Source: Nodularia sp. NIES-3585 | Lineage (GTDB): Bacteria; Cyanobacteriota; Cyanobacteriia; Cyanobacteriales; Nostocaceae | NCBI RefSeq assembly: GCF_002218065.1 | Contig: NZ_BDUB01000001.1 | Span: forward strand, 135,567 to 199,566 | Direction of reading: 5' to 3' | Length of the DNA stretch: 64,000 nt | Part shown: positions 36,687 through 44,939 of the stretch, piece after piece | How the letters are laid out: each line of letters begins with the position of its first letter | Position numbering within the stretch: the stretch's first letter is position 1 | Made by a program: the position numbers and the translations under genes | Notes under the pieces: model-generated | What the model saw: the letters and a program-made list of their open reading frames with translations, nothing else | Told to the model about the DNA's origin: nothing | Databases searched by the model: none

Positions 36687-37085
36687 ATGACCTACGCAAT
36701 TATTGAAACTGGCGGTAAGCAACTCAAAGTTGAGCCAGGTCGCTTTTACGATATTGAACTGCTCCATATCGAAGCTGATGAAAAAGTTACAATAGATTCA
36801 GTATTACTAGTGCAGCACAACGGCGAAGTCACCATTGGACAACCGTTAGTAGCAGGGGCGACTGTAGAAGGGACAGTGGTACGGAACTTTAGAGGCCGTA
36901 AAGTCCTGGTATATAAAATGAAGCCTAAAAAGAAAACCCGCAAAAAACGGGGGCATCGCCAGGAAATCACTAGACTGATGATTGATTCCATTAACTTTAA
37001 TGGTGAAGTCTTTGGTCCCGAAAACGGTGTAGCTGTTGAACTTCCCGTTATCGAGGAATCTCCAGTAGAAGTTGTTGCTGAATAA
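36687..37085 (+). CDS. rplU: Ribosomal protein L21
   Basis: A 132-residue large-subunit protein beginning [20 protein letters not shown], the L21 signature opening. It also has the basic block [21 protein letters not shown]-terminal extension of about 20 acidic residues ([20 protein letters not shown]) is a cyanobacterial feature. It precedes rpmA by 27 bp, the standard L21-L27 operon. Its 600-bp upstream region is full of repeats. Confidence 0.97.
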   Translation: MTYAIIETGGKQLKVEPGRFYDIELLHIEADEKVTIDSVLLVQHNGEVTIGQPLVAGATVEGTVVRNFRGRKVLVYKMKPKKKTRKKRGHRQEITRLMIDSINFNGEVFGPENGVAVELPVIEESPVEVVAE

Positions 37086-37112
37086 TAAGTAGAGAAAACA
37101 AAAGAGGTAATT

Positions 37113-37394
37113 ATGGCTCACAAGAAAGGAACAGGTAGTACTCGTAACGGTCGCGACTCTAATGCTCAACGCCTAGGTGTCAAACGCTATGGTGGTCAAA
37201 CTGTACTAGCGGGAAATATTCTCGTGCGTCAGCGTGGTACTAAAGTTCACCCTGGTAACAACGTCGGTATTGGCAGTGATGACACTTTGTTTGCTTTGAT
37301 TGAAGGTGTTGTAACCTTTGAAAGAAAAGGTAAGTCCCGCAAAAAAGTGAGTGTTTATCCAATTGCTGCACCAGTTGAAGCAGCAGCTGTTTAG
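37113..37394 (+). CDS. rpmA: Ribosomal protein L27
   Basis: A 93-residue protein that sits near the peptidyl transferase centre. The N-terminus [20 protein letters not shown] is canonical and lacks the cleaved extension seen in Firmicutes. [20 protein letters not shown] and [19 protein letters not shown] follow. It is co-transcribed with rplU. A perfect 32-bp palindrome begins 22 bp after its stop. Confidence 0.97.
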   Translation: MAHKKGTGSTRNGRDSNAQRLGVKRYGGQTVLAGNILVRQRGTKVHPGNNVGIGSDDTLFALIEGVVTFERKGKSRKKVSVYPIAAPVEAAAV

Positions 37395-37416
37395 ATTAGA
37401 CATTTGCTGGGCAAGA

Positions 37417-37448
37417 ATGTAGAGACGTTCCATGGAACGTCTCTACAT
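37417..37448. repeat. Perfect 32-bp palindrome after rpmA
   Basis: The palindrome centred on CCATGG has half-site ATGTAGAGACGTTCCA and no loop. A degraded copy sits inside the MITE-like element at 12469-12496. It could act as a terminator for rplU-rpmA, although no T-run follows. Confidence 0.85.
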
Positions 37449-37465
37449 GGGTTCTGTGATAACTC

Positions 37466-37621
37466 TTAAGAAACACATTCCGTCGCCGTAGATTGAGCAA
37501 CGAGATTAAAGCCTAAAGTATCAGGTTTTTTCTGGAGATACTTCACCTTGCGATCGCGATACTGTTGCTCATAGGCATCAATACCAGGGAACCCACACTT
37601 ATAATTGAATGGGGGGTACAA
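37466..37621 (-). CDS. Short ORF, possible gene remnant
   Basis: On the minus strand a frame opens at TTG 37621, 5 bp after the stop of the upstream membrane gene, and ends at TAA (37466-37468). It gives 51 residues, including YKCGFPGIDAYEQQYRDRKV and FNLVAQSTATECVS. The composition looks protein-like (YEQQYRDRKVKYLQKKPDTL). I do not recognise the family. It may be a small coupled gene or the C-terminal scrap of a larger protein. Confidence 0.25.
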   Translation of the reverse strand: MYPPFNYKCGFPGIDAYEQQYRDRKVKYLQKKPDTLGFNLVAQSTATECVS

Positions 37622-37625
37622 TTAA

Positions 37626-38063
37626 TTACAACTGCGGGTAAAAACCCATGTGTACTATTTTACCCAAGCCTAAACCTGCGAATGAAAATAACAACGTAAT
37701 TAAAAAAGCTTGTCCTTGTTTCAACCCAGCGTTTTGACAGTCTATTCGGGCTAAAATACCAGCAGCAATAATCAGCAAGGTATCCAGAAATATTCGGAAC
37801 CAAGCCAGCATTAAAAAAAATAAAAATGCGCCAAAAGTGGCAACAGCAAAAGACCTGATATTTGATTCAACTAATAAACTAGTGTATTTTGATATTGCCG
37901 ACCAAGGAATAGTCAAGCTACCCACTAAAACCAAAATAGCAAGTATAAAAGTTATCCACACATACAAAGGGGCTTGAGTCTCCGATAATGCCCAACCCAA
38001 TGTCCCGTAGCTAAACAGTACCAGCACTAAGGAAATCCAAGGAAATGTTTTCACAATTGACAT
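37626..38063 (-). CDS. Four-helix membrane protein of unknown function
   Basis: A 145-residue protein from ATG 38063 (MSIVKTFPWISLVLVLFSYG); the longer frame to 38120 is less likely. About four membrane segments are visible: residues ~8-26, 34-53, 75-103 and 117-142. The arrangement (long segment IRSFAVATFGAFLFFLMLAW, then DTLLIIAAGILARIDCQNAG) recalls small cyanobacterial membrane proteins of unknown role. It is divergent from cruF, separated by about 375 bp. Confidence 0.7.
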   Translation of the reverse strand: MSIVKTFPWISLVLVLFSYGTLGWALSETQAPLYVWITFILAILVLVGSLTIPWSAISKYTSLLVESNIRSFAVATFGAFLFFLMLAWFRIFLDTLLIIAAGILARIDCQNAGLKQGQAFLITLLFSFAGLGLGKIVHMGFYPQL

Positions 38064-38437
38064 GGGTCGATGTAACCTTAGCGGCTCAAGGTGTGATTTA
38101 AAAAGTATGAGGGTAACCAAAACCCTGGTTTTACTTTAATTCTTATGTCATCTAAAATATATTTTTGCACATTAAGAATGTGTCAGCCTAGAGGTGAAAT
38201 CACAAAGGCTCACTAGAAAAAAGCTGTCTATAGTTGGATGGAATTTAGCTGCAATGACTTAGACTGTATGTTTATCATGCTATTTTTTGTAGATGAAATC
38301 AATAGGCTGTTATGCTCTTGCCAAGAAAACTCAACCACTTGCACCAGAATAATGGCATAAACTAGTTAAATATTTGCGTAAACATTTGTAAACTATTAAC
38401 AGCCGAGTAGCGACACGTCACATCTTGTTAAGGACTT
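38064..38437. other. 374-bp divergent intergenic region upstream of cruF
   Basis: AT-rich sequence that must hold the promoters of the leftward membrane gene and of cruF. No repeat, hairpin or recognised operator was seen. A 30-codon frame near 38267 has no support as a gene. Confidence 0.4.
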
Positions 38438-39349
38438 ATGATGAAACAACTTGTAATTGCGGAGCGCGTATGCCTGATTGGTCATATCGTGTCAATGGTA
38501 TTTGGATTAGTAGGCATACTACTAGTTGTACCTAATGCCGAAGTAATCTTCCATTTATCTGAATTTGGCCAAACTGCCATGCAGTGGAGTATGGCAGGCG
38601 GTGGTGTGGTCTATATGATCTTGGGAACGGCCGCTGTATTTTTGTATGGTTTGCGGACCTTGGGTTTGGGTAGAATATTGGCATTTATGCTCCCCGCAAT
38701 ATTTATTTCTTTGGGTAGTGAACTACTAGGAACCAGTACAGGATTTCCTTTCGGTCACTACAGCTATCTGAGTGGCTTGGGCTATAAAATTGCTGGTTTA
38801 GTGCCGTTCACAATTCCCCTGTCATGGTTTTATGTGGGATGTGCTTCTTACCTGCTGGCGCGGGCTGGTTTAGAAGTGGATACAAAACCTAGCTGGTGGC
38901 GACATATCTGTGCTATTGGTTTGGGTTCTTTGCTTTTGACTTCTTGGGATTTTGTCCTTGACCCGGCTATGAGTCAAACTTCTCTGCCTTTCTGGTATTG
39001 GCAACAACCAGGGCCTTTCTTTGGAATGCCTTATCAAAACTTTGTAGGCTGGTTGGGTACTGGTGCAGTGTTTATGACTGTGGCTGCTTTGCTATGGAAC
39101 AGCAACCCGATCAAATTTGAGCGATCGCAACTCAATGTACCCTTAGTAGTATATTTAGCTAACTTTGGCTTTGCTACAGTCATGAGTTTGGCTGCTGGTT
39201 TCACCATTCCTGTAGGATTAGGCTTTGTACTAGGTGTAGCTCCTTCTCTAGCACTTTGGTTAAAAGGATCAGCCGTATCTGCCCAAGCTGATGTCGAATC
39301 AACAACTAACGCAGTTTCAGTGGCAAATATCAACGTTGCTTTGAAATAA
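38438..39349 (+). CDS. cruF: CruF-type carotenoid 1',2'-hydratase (DUF422)
   Basis: A 303-residue membrane protein with about 7-8 hydrophobic segments. It has the CruF/DUF422 motifs SELLGTSTGFPFGHYSYLSG (~97-116) and IPLSWFYVGCASYLLAR. SLLLTSWDFVLDPAMSQ and PFFGMPYQNFVGWL also match. CruF adds water across the psi-end 1,2 double bond of carotenoids on the route to myxoxanthophyll, giving the 1'-OH group. The glycosyltransferase cruG follows on the same strand 237 bp later. Confidence 0.9.
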   Translation: MMKQLVIAERVCLIGHIVSMVFGLVGILLVVPNAEVIFHLSEFGQTAMQWSMAGGGVVYMILGTAAVFLYGLRTLGLGRILAFMLPAIFISLGSELLGTSTGFPFGHYSYLSGLGYKIAGLVPFTIPLSWFYVGCASYLLARAGLEVDTKPSWWRHICAIGLGSLLLTSWDFVLDPAMSQTSLPFWYWQQPGPFFGMPYQNFVGWLGTGAVFMTVAALLWNSNPIKFERSQLNVPLVVYLANFGFATVMSLAAGFTIPVGLGFVLGVAPSLALWLKGSAVSAQADVESTTNAVSVANINVALK

Positions 39350-39518
39350 AATTAGGGGACAGGAAGATATCCAATACCGCCACCGCAAAGGCGGTTAGGA
39401 CATGACAAAATTGCAAAACCAAGTCACAGCAAGCATTTGATTTTTGACCCTTCTCTGCGAGACGCTACGCGGTAAGCGCAGCTATGCCGTAGGCTTTACG
39501 GCTGCGCTCAGGGTAAAC

Positions 39519-39546
39519 TTTTGACTTTTGACTTTTGACTTTTGCC
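39519..39546. repeat. STRR: four tandem TTTTGAC heptamers
   Basis: Three perfect TTTTGAC units and one variant (TTTTGCC), about 40 bp upstream of cruG. Just before it is a GC-rich stretch (GCGAGACGCTACGCGGTAAG) typical of Nostoc intergenic repeats. Confidence 0.9.
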
Positions 39547-39586
39547 ATGTCCCCTACCCAATTTTTTTGTGTAATCACCATTCACA

Positions 39587-40771
39587 TTGCAAAATACTTT
39601 TATTGTGGAAAACGCTTTAACAGTAGAAAGCGTCATAACTTTTCTATTGATACTTATCCAAGTACCAGCAACAGCTATTCTCCTTTCGCGTTTGGTAAAG
39701 GGGCCAAGAAGACATCCGCCCCTTGAAGCCCAACAGCCAACACCAGAGCTTTTGGGTACTGTCAGCGTTGTTGTTCCCACCTTAAACGAGGCGCTTCGCA
39801 TTAGTCCTTTGTTATCTGGCTTGAGTCGGCAAAGTTACGAAGTTCGGGAAATTATTGTAGTAGATAGTAATTCCCAGGATGGTACACCGGATTTAGTCAA
39901 AACTGCACAGCAGCAAGACCCCCGTTTTCGCTTAATGACTGATGACCCCTTACCTGCTAATTGGGTGGGTCGTCCTTGGGCATTACATAACGGCTTTTTA
40001 AATAGTTCTGAAGCCAGTCAATGGTTTCTAGGGATGGATGCTGATACCCAACCAGACCCAGGTCTAGTTGCTAGTTTAATAAAGACCGCAGCAGCCCAAG
40101 AATATGATTTGGTTTCCCTTTCACCGCAGTTCATCCTTCAGTATCCCGGTGAATGCTTGCTGCAACCGGCGTTATTAATGACTCTGTTGTATCGCTTTGA
40201 CCCGGCTGGAATTACAACCGAACAACCAGAACGGGTAATGGCAAATGGGCAATGCTTTTTGTGTCGCCGTTCTGTTTTAGCCGCAGTGGGTGGTTATAGC
40301 AGTGCTAGGAGTTCTTTTTGTGATGATGTCACATTAGCGCGATATATTGCGGCTCAAGGCTTTAAGGTGGGCTTCTTGGATGGCGCAAAGGTGCTGAAGG
40401 TGCGGATGTATGAAGGCGCGGTAGAGACTTGGAAGGAATGGGGGCGCAGTCTGGATTTGAAAGACGCATCTCCACCTGCTCAAATTTGGGGGGATTTATG
40501 GTTACTCTCAGCAGTTCAGGGTTTACCTTTGTTGGTTGTGCTGAGTTGCTTGTTGATTTCTTTGAATCCTCTGTTATTGTGGCTGAATGTGTTTCTGTTG
40601 GTGATTCGTTTTGCTATGCTATTGGCGATCGCACCTTCCTACGACCGCAAAAATGCTCAAGGAGGCTGGTTATTTTGGCTTTCTCCTTTAGCTGATCCCA
40701 TGGCTGTACTGCGAATCTTTTTATCAGCACTGCACACTCCAAAGGAGTGGCGAGGCAGGAAGTATAATTGA
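39587..40771 (+). CDS. cruG: CruG-type glycosyltransferase (carotenoid 2'-O-glycosylation)
   Basis: A 394-residue family 2 glycosyltransferase. It has an N-terminal membrane segment (FLLILIQVPATAILLSRLV) and the GT-A core VSVVVPTLNEALRISPLLSG, IIVVDSNSQDGTPDLV, and the metal motif MDADTQPDPG. CDDVTLARYI is in the acceptor region, and hydrophobic C-terminal segments follow. CruG transfers a sugar to the 2'-OH of the carotenoid made by CruF, forming myxol glycosides. No ATG suits the domain start; TTG 39587 or GTG 39605 is likely. Confidence 0.87.
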   Translation: MQNTFIVENALTVESVITFLLILIQVPATAILLSRLVKGPRRHPPLEAQQPTPELLGTVSVVVPTLNEALRISPLLSGLSRQSYEVREIIVVDSNSQDGTPDLVKTAQQQDPRFRLMTDDPLPANWVGRPWALHNGFLNSSEASQWFLGMDADTQPDPGLVASLIKTAAAQEYDLVSLSPQFILQYPGECLLQPALLMTLLYRFDPAGITTEQPERVMANGQCFLCRRSVLAAVGGYSSARSSFCDDVTLARYIAAQGFKVGFLDGAKVLKVRMYEGAVETWKEWGRSLDLKDASPPAQIWGDLWLLSAVQGLPLLVVLSCLLISLNPLLLWLNVFLLVIRFAMLLAIAPSYDRKNAQGGWLFWLSPLADPMAVLRIFLSALHTPKEWRGRKYN

Positions 40772-40854
40772 GTGGTTAATATAGAAGACCCCACCCCCAG
40801 CCCCTCCCCGCCAGCGAGGAGGGGAGTAAGAGGTAAATTTAGTGGAGTTACTGA

Positions 40855-41793
40855 TCATATTTCGTCTTCGGTTTCTAGGCGATTGCCTCCGGCACTGCGC
40901 GAAGCGCAATCGCCTCTTTCCAATTCCCAGAGAATTTGATTTCCTTCCCGTCTTACCCGTGATACAATCCAGTTCCGCCAGCGCCATTCGTCTCCTCTAC
41001 TGGTGACAGCGCTGGCGTGGACATCCATTAAGTCTGCTAGTTCCGAACTACTAATTAAGTAGCCTTTTTCCGAAATTTCATCAGCTATCCGCAGAGTTTC
41101 CAGCAAGTTTTTGAGTTGCTTTACCCTGGTTGTAGACAGTTTTTCTTCATTTACGGCCGCAGTTTGTGCGGTGGATGGTTCCATAGCGTTTATGTCTGAT
41201 ATCAAAGTACTGTCATCTTGTGTACTTTTGTTAATTACTTTAGAAGTAGATGCATAATCTGCTACTTCATCTACATTTTCTTCACTTAAAGAATGTAAAG
41301 ATTTGTAGGAATCAGTAGCGGATAATTCTTGTAGAGAAGGGATTTGACCGCTAGCATAGGAGCGAGCGATCGCATCACAACGCTCGTTACCTATGTTACC
41401 AGAATGTCCCCTGACGTGTTGCCAATTTACTTGGCGAGTATTGAGTTGATCCAAAAGTTCTAATAGTTCTTGGTTCTGGACAGGTTTACCGTCTGCCTTT
41501 TTCCAGCCTCTTTTTTTCCATCCTGGTAACCACTTAGTCACGCAGTTAATCAGGTATTCGCTATCGGTATAGAGGGTGATGGGTTCAGCTTGTCCTGATG
41601 CGTGGAAGAAATTTAAAGCTGCGATCGCCGCTTGCATTTCCATCTTATTATTAGTCGTATAGCTGGCAGCATCACCCATTTCGTGAATTTTGCCATCACT
41701 GAAATAAGCGACAACACCCCAACCCCCAGGGCCAGGGTTCCCAGTACAAGCGCCATCGGTGTAGATGCTTTGAATTTTGCGTTGATTGGACAT
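40855..41793 (-). CDS. rnhA: Ribonuclease HI with a C-terminal extension
   Basis: From ATG 41793 (MSNQRKIQSIYTDGACTGNP) the protein has 312 residues. The first ~155 are RNase HI, with active-site Asp in YTDGACTGN, Glu in NNKMEMQAAI, Asp in LYTDSEYLI and the His/Asp in HVRGHSGNIGNERCD. It cleaves RNA in RNA-DNA hybrids. The remaining ~155 residues are a polar linker plus a domain (LKNLLETLRIADEISEKGYL, then WRNWIVSRVRREGNQILWEL) that looks like a small winged-helix fold. The longer frame to 41979 adds no domain. Confidence 0.92.
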   Translation of the reverse strand: MSNQRKIQSIYTDGACTGNPGPGGWGVVAYFSDGKIHEMGDAASYTTNNKMEMQAAIAALNFFHASGQAEPITLYTDSEYLINCVTKWLPGWKKRGWKKADGKPVQNQELLELLDQLNTRQVNWQHVRGHSGNIGNERCDAIARSYASGQIPSLQELSATDSYKSLHSLSEENVDEVADYASTSKVINKSTQDDSTLISDINAMEPSTAQTAAVNEEKLSTTRVKQLKNLLETLRIADEISEKGYLISSSELADLMDVHASAVTSRGDEWRWRNWIVSRVRREGNQILWELERGDCASRSAGGNRLETEDEI

Positions 41794-41997
41794 AGTGAAG
41801 ATATCGCACTGCATTGGTAAGCAGGGAAAATTTAGCGGCGTAAGATGCGAAGCAATATATAGGTTAACGCCGCAAAAAGCAATCCTATACCTAAACTCAC
41901 AGCAAAGACTTCTGATAAATGAGGTGAGTTGGCTAATCGCGAGTCCAATACCTGCGATCGCACTCTCAAGATTTCGCAAATTATGTATAATATGTTT

Positions 41998-42900
41998 CTA
42001 TGGGAGGCTAACTTTTAGCAGTGCTTCTTCATATTGCTCTAAATCATGCAGCGCCCTGCCTCTGTTGTACCAAGCTTGGTGGTAGTCTGGTTTTAGTTCT
42101 AAAGCTTTGTCGTAAGATGCGATCGCTTGTTCATATTGCTCTAAATTAACCAACGCCAGACCCCGGTTGTACCAAGCTTGGTGGTAGTCTGGGTTCAATT
42201 CTAAAGCTTTGTCGAAGGATGTGATCGCTTCTTCAGATCGCTCTAAATCATCCAGCGCCATACCTCTGGTGTTCCAAGCTTGGTGGAAGTCTGGTTTTAG
42301 TTCTAAAGCTTTGTCGAAGGATGCGATCGCTTCTTCAGATCGGCCTAAATTGCCAAGTAATACACCCCTGTTGTTCCAAGCATCATGCAAGTTTGGTTTC
42401 AATTCTAAAGCTTTGTCGAAGGATGCGATGGCTTGTTCATATCGCTCTAACTTACCCAGTGCTAAACCCCGGTTGTACCAAGCTGCGTGCAAGTCTGGTT
42501 TCAATTCTAAAGCTTTGTCGTAGGATATAATCGCTTCTTGATATCGCCCTAACTTACCCAGTGATAAACCCCGGTTGTACCAAGCTGCGTGCAAGTCTGG
42601 TTTCAATTTTAAAGCTTTGTCAAAAGATGCGATCGCACCTTCCATATCCCCTGCAATTAATTGCTCATAACCTTGATTAAACCAAACTTCCGCCTCTCCT
42701 GTCCCTTCTTCCTCCGCGTCCTCTGCGCCTTGGCGGTTCGTTTTTCCTAACTCCTGTAACCGCCACCCGATATCATAAGCAACATCACTTAGCTGCTGCG
42801 GTGGTTCTACTTGCCTTTGTTTCCTGGATGAAAGACTCTGTTTTTTACCAAATAAACGCCTAAAAGACGGTTTGAGCCACTGCCAAAGCCCCTTGAGCAT
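41998..42900 (-). CDS. TPR repeat protein
   Basis: From ATG 42900 (MLKGLWQWLKPSFRRLFGKK) the protein has 300 residues. After a basic N-terminus come a variable spacer and about seven nearly identical 34-residue TPR units of the type DKALELKPDLHAAWYNRGLA from ~90 to 298. At DNA level these are 102-bp tandem repeats (about 42010-42650). TPRs hold protein partners, which are unknown here. The end (EEALLKVSLP) breaks off in mid-repeat, so the C-terminus was probably shortened. An alternative TTG start lies at 42909. Confidence 0.88.
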   Translation of the reverse strand: MLKGLWQWLKPSFRRLFGKKQSLSSRKQRQVEPPQQLSDVAYDIGWRLQELGKTNRQGAEDAEEEGTGEAEVWFNQGYEQLIAGDMEGAIASFDKALKLKPDLHAAWYNRGLSLGKLGRYQEAIISYDKALELKPDLHAAWYNRGLALGKLERYEQAIASFDKALELKPNLHDAWNNRGVLLGNLGRSEEAIASFDKALELKPDFHQAWNTRGMALDDLERSEEAITSFDKALELNPDYHQAWYNRGLALVNLEQYEQAIASYDKALELKPDYHQAWYNRGRALHDLEQYEEALLKVSLP

Positions 42901-43075
42901 CTGCCGCAACCATGTATTGCATTACTCACATATTTTAGCGAATTTGCTGATATTTAGTCATCCCAGAAATCCCAGCCCCCGGAAATCTGAGAATCACAGC
43001 ACCTTATCCCAGCCCAAATCTCTCCATGATCTAAGATGATTGGATATTGTATATCTGAGCGATCGCCTGATAAAA

Positions 43076-44071
43076 ATGATTGAAGTAGAACATCTGAGTA
43101 AAACCTATGGTTCTACCCCAGCTATTAATGATGTGACCTTTAGCGTCGAACCTGGGGAAATTTTGGGGTTTTTGGGGCCGAATGGGGCTGGTAAAACTAC
43201 AACCATGCGGATTTTAGCCGGTTATCTCCCAGCTACAGAGGGGAAAGCCAGAATTGCTGGTTTTGATGTCAATGATGATTCCCTCGCAGTCCGCCAACGC
43301 ATTGGTTATTTGCCTGAGACACCGCCGTTATATCCAGAAATGACCGTGGAGGGGTTTTTGCATTTTGTGACGCGAATTAAAGGCATAGCAGCAGGCGATC
43401 GCGCCGAAAAGGTAAATGCAGCTATCACACGCTGCAACTTAGAAGAGAAGCGCAAAGTCATTATTCGCAAACTATCCAAAGGATATCGTCAAAGAGTCGG
43501 CATTGCTCAAGCCATTGTTCATGATCCCCCGGCAATTATTTTAGATGAACCCACCGTCGGACTTGACCCCCGGCAAATTATTGAAGTCCGCAATTTAATT
43601 AAAAGCTTGGCTGGGACTCATACTATTATTTTGTCTACTCACATTTTGCCAGAAGTAAGTATGACTTGTAGCCGGGTAGCCATTATTAATCGGGGAAAAT
43701 TAGTAGCAACTAATACACCAGAAAACCTAATGACACAGTTGGCAGGTGGGTCAGGATATGAATTAGAAATTGAGGGAGATACTGGTTTAGCAAAACAAGT
43801 CCTGCAAAATGTCCCAGGTGTAAGTTTGGTAGAATCTGTTTTTAATCATCAACCATCCAGTGAAAACCACGCCCACCTGCGGGTAATATCGCAACTAGGA
43901 ATTGAACCGGGAAAAGAAATTGCGGCAACGTTGCTAAATGCCGGCTTTGGATTATATGAAATGCGACGTGTCAGCGCTACCCTAGAAGATGTATTTTTGC
44001 AATTGACTACAGAAGAAAAAACTTTAGAATCTTTTGCAGACTCAGAAACCACCGAAGGAGAAGAAGCATAA
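43076..44071 (+). CDS. ABC exporter ATP-binding protein, GldA-like
   Basis: A 331-residue ABC ATPase from ATG 43076 (MIEVEHLSKTYGSTPAINDV); an upstream frame from 43040 is not needed. Walker A is GFLGPNGAGKTTTMRIL, the signature is KLSKGYRQRVGIAQA, Walker B is AIILDEPTVGLDP, and the H-loop is STHILPEV. The C-terminal ~100 residues (EVAATLL-type regulatory region) are as in GldA/CcmA-type exporters. It is the first gene of a four-gene group, and the next gene starts on the base after its stop. Confidence 0.9.
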   Translation: MIEVEHLSKTYGSTPAINDVTFSVEPGEILGFLGPNGAGKTTTMRILAGYLPATEGKARIAGFDVNDDSLAVRQRIGYLPETPPLYPEMTVEGFLHFVTRIKGIAAGDRAEKVNAAITRCNLEEKRKVIIRKLSKGYRQRVGIAQAIVHDPPAIILDEPTVGLDPRQIIEVRNLIKSLAGTHTIILSTHILPEVSMTCSRVAIINRGKLVATNTPENLMTQLAGGSGYELEIEGDTGLAKQVLQNVPGVSLVESVFNHQPSSENHAHLRVISQLGIEPGKEIAATLLNAGFGLYEMRRVSATLEDVFLQLTTEEKTLESFADSETTEGEEA

Positions 44072-44884
44072 ATGGGTATAGTACTGAGTAATATTATTGC
44101 CATTTATCGCCGAGAGTTACAGAGTTATTTTATCTCGCCCTTAGCTTATGCGATCGCTAGCGTATTTTGGTTGATCGGCGGGTTATTCTTTGTCACAATT
44201 TTATTAGGGCCAGATGGAATTATCCCCGCAGTCAACCAAATAGATTTACAAGGACAACAGCTAGGCGTACCAATTCCCCCCATAGATGTCCCCTACGAAT
44301 TTGTGCGGGCTTTTTTGGATCGCATGGGTTGGCTATTGTTATTTATTTTACCAATTCTCTCAATGGGACTTTATGCCGAAGAACGCAAGCGCGGTACTTT
44401 GGAACTTTTAGCCACCTCACCAGTCACTAACTGGGCGGTAGCTGTAGGCAAATTATTAGGGGTACTGACATTTTTTACCACAATGATTATACCATTGTTT
44501 GTATTTCAGGCGATCGCAATTAGTGCGTCAAATCCTCCCATGTCGCCGACAATTCCCTTACTGGGGCATTTTGGCTTAATCTTGCTAGCAGCAGCAATTT
44601 TATCATTAGGAATGTTTATTTCCTCCCTCACCGACAGCACAATTTTATCTGCTGTCCTCACCTTCGCCCTCGTTTTATTGTTATTATTTGTGGATGTGAT
44701 TGCCAAAAGTATCGGTGGGCCAGTCGGAGAAATATTAGGTCATTTCTCATTATTAAAACATTACAATACCCTCATCCAAGGAATTTTTGATACCAGCGCC
44801 TTGATTTTATTTACCAGTTACATTTTTTTAGGCATCTTTCTCACAGCCCAGTCAATTGATGCGCTGCGCTTTCAACGTCGGTAG
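44072..44884 (+). CDS. ABC exporter permease, GldF-like
   Basis: A 270-residue membrane protein of the ABC-2/GldF type with six membrane segments, starting directly after the ATPase gene. The N-terminal YRRELQSYFISPLAYAIASV is the typical opening. It also has LYAEERKRGTLELLATSPVT, the conserved cytoplasmic E-x-x-x-G-T loop of ABC-2 permeases. The pair forms the core of a multi-subunit exporter together with the GldG-like protein. Substrate unknown; in Bacteroidetes the relatives serve gliding. Confidence 0.9.
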   Translation: MGIVLSNIIAIYRRELQSYFISPLAYAIASVFWLIGGLFFVTILLGPDGIIPAVNQIDLQGQQLGVPIPPIDVPYEFVRAFLDRMGWLLLFILPILSMGLYAEERKRGTLELLATSPVTNWAVAVGKLLGVLTFFTTMIIPLFVFQAIAISASNPPMSPTIPLLGHFGLILLAAAILSLGMFISSLTDSTILSAVLTFALVLLLLFVDVIAKSIGGPVGEILGHFSLLKHYNTLIQGIFDTSALILFTSYIFLGIFLTAQSIDALRFQRR

Positions 44885-44898
44885 TTAGTAGTTAATCA

Positions 44899-44939
44899 AA
44901 TGACTAATAACTAATGACTAATGACTAATGACAAATAAC
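44899..44939. repeat. STRR: six AATGACT-type heptamers
   Basis: Six head-to-tail heptamers (AATGACT, AATAACT, AATGACT, AATGACT, AATGACA, AATAACA). An ATG at 44928 falls within this repeat, which argues for the downstream ATG 44940 as the true start of the GldG-like gene. Confidence 0.85.

Noticed and set aside
41794-41979. 62-residue N-terminal extension of RNase HI
   Set aside because: It has no domain match, and RNase HI normally begins within a few residues of the YTDGACTGN strand.
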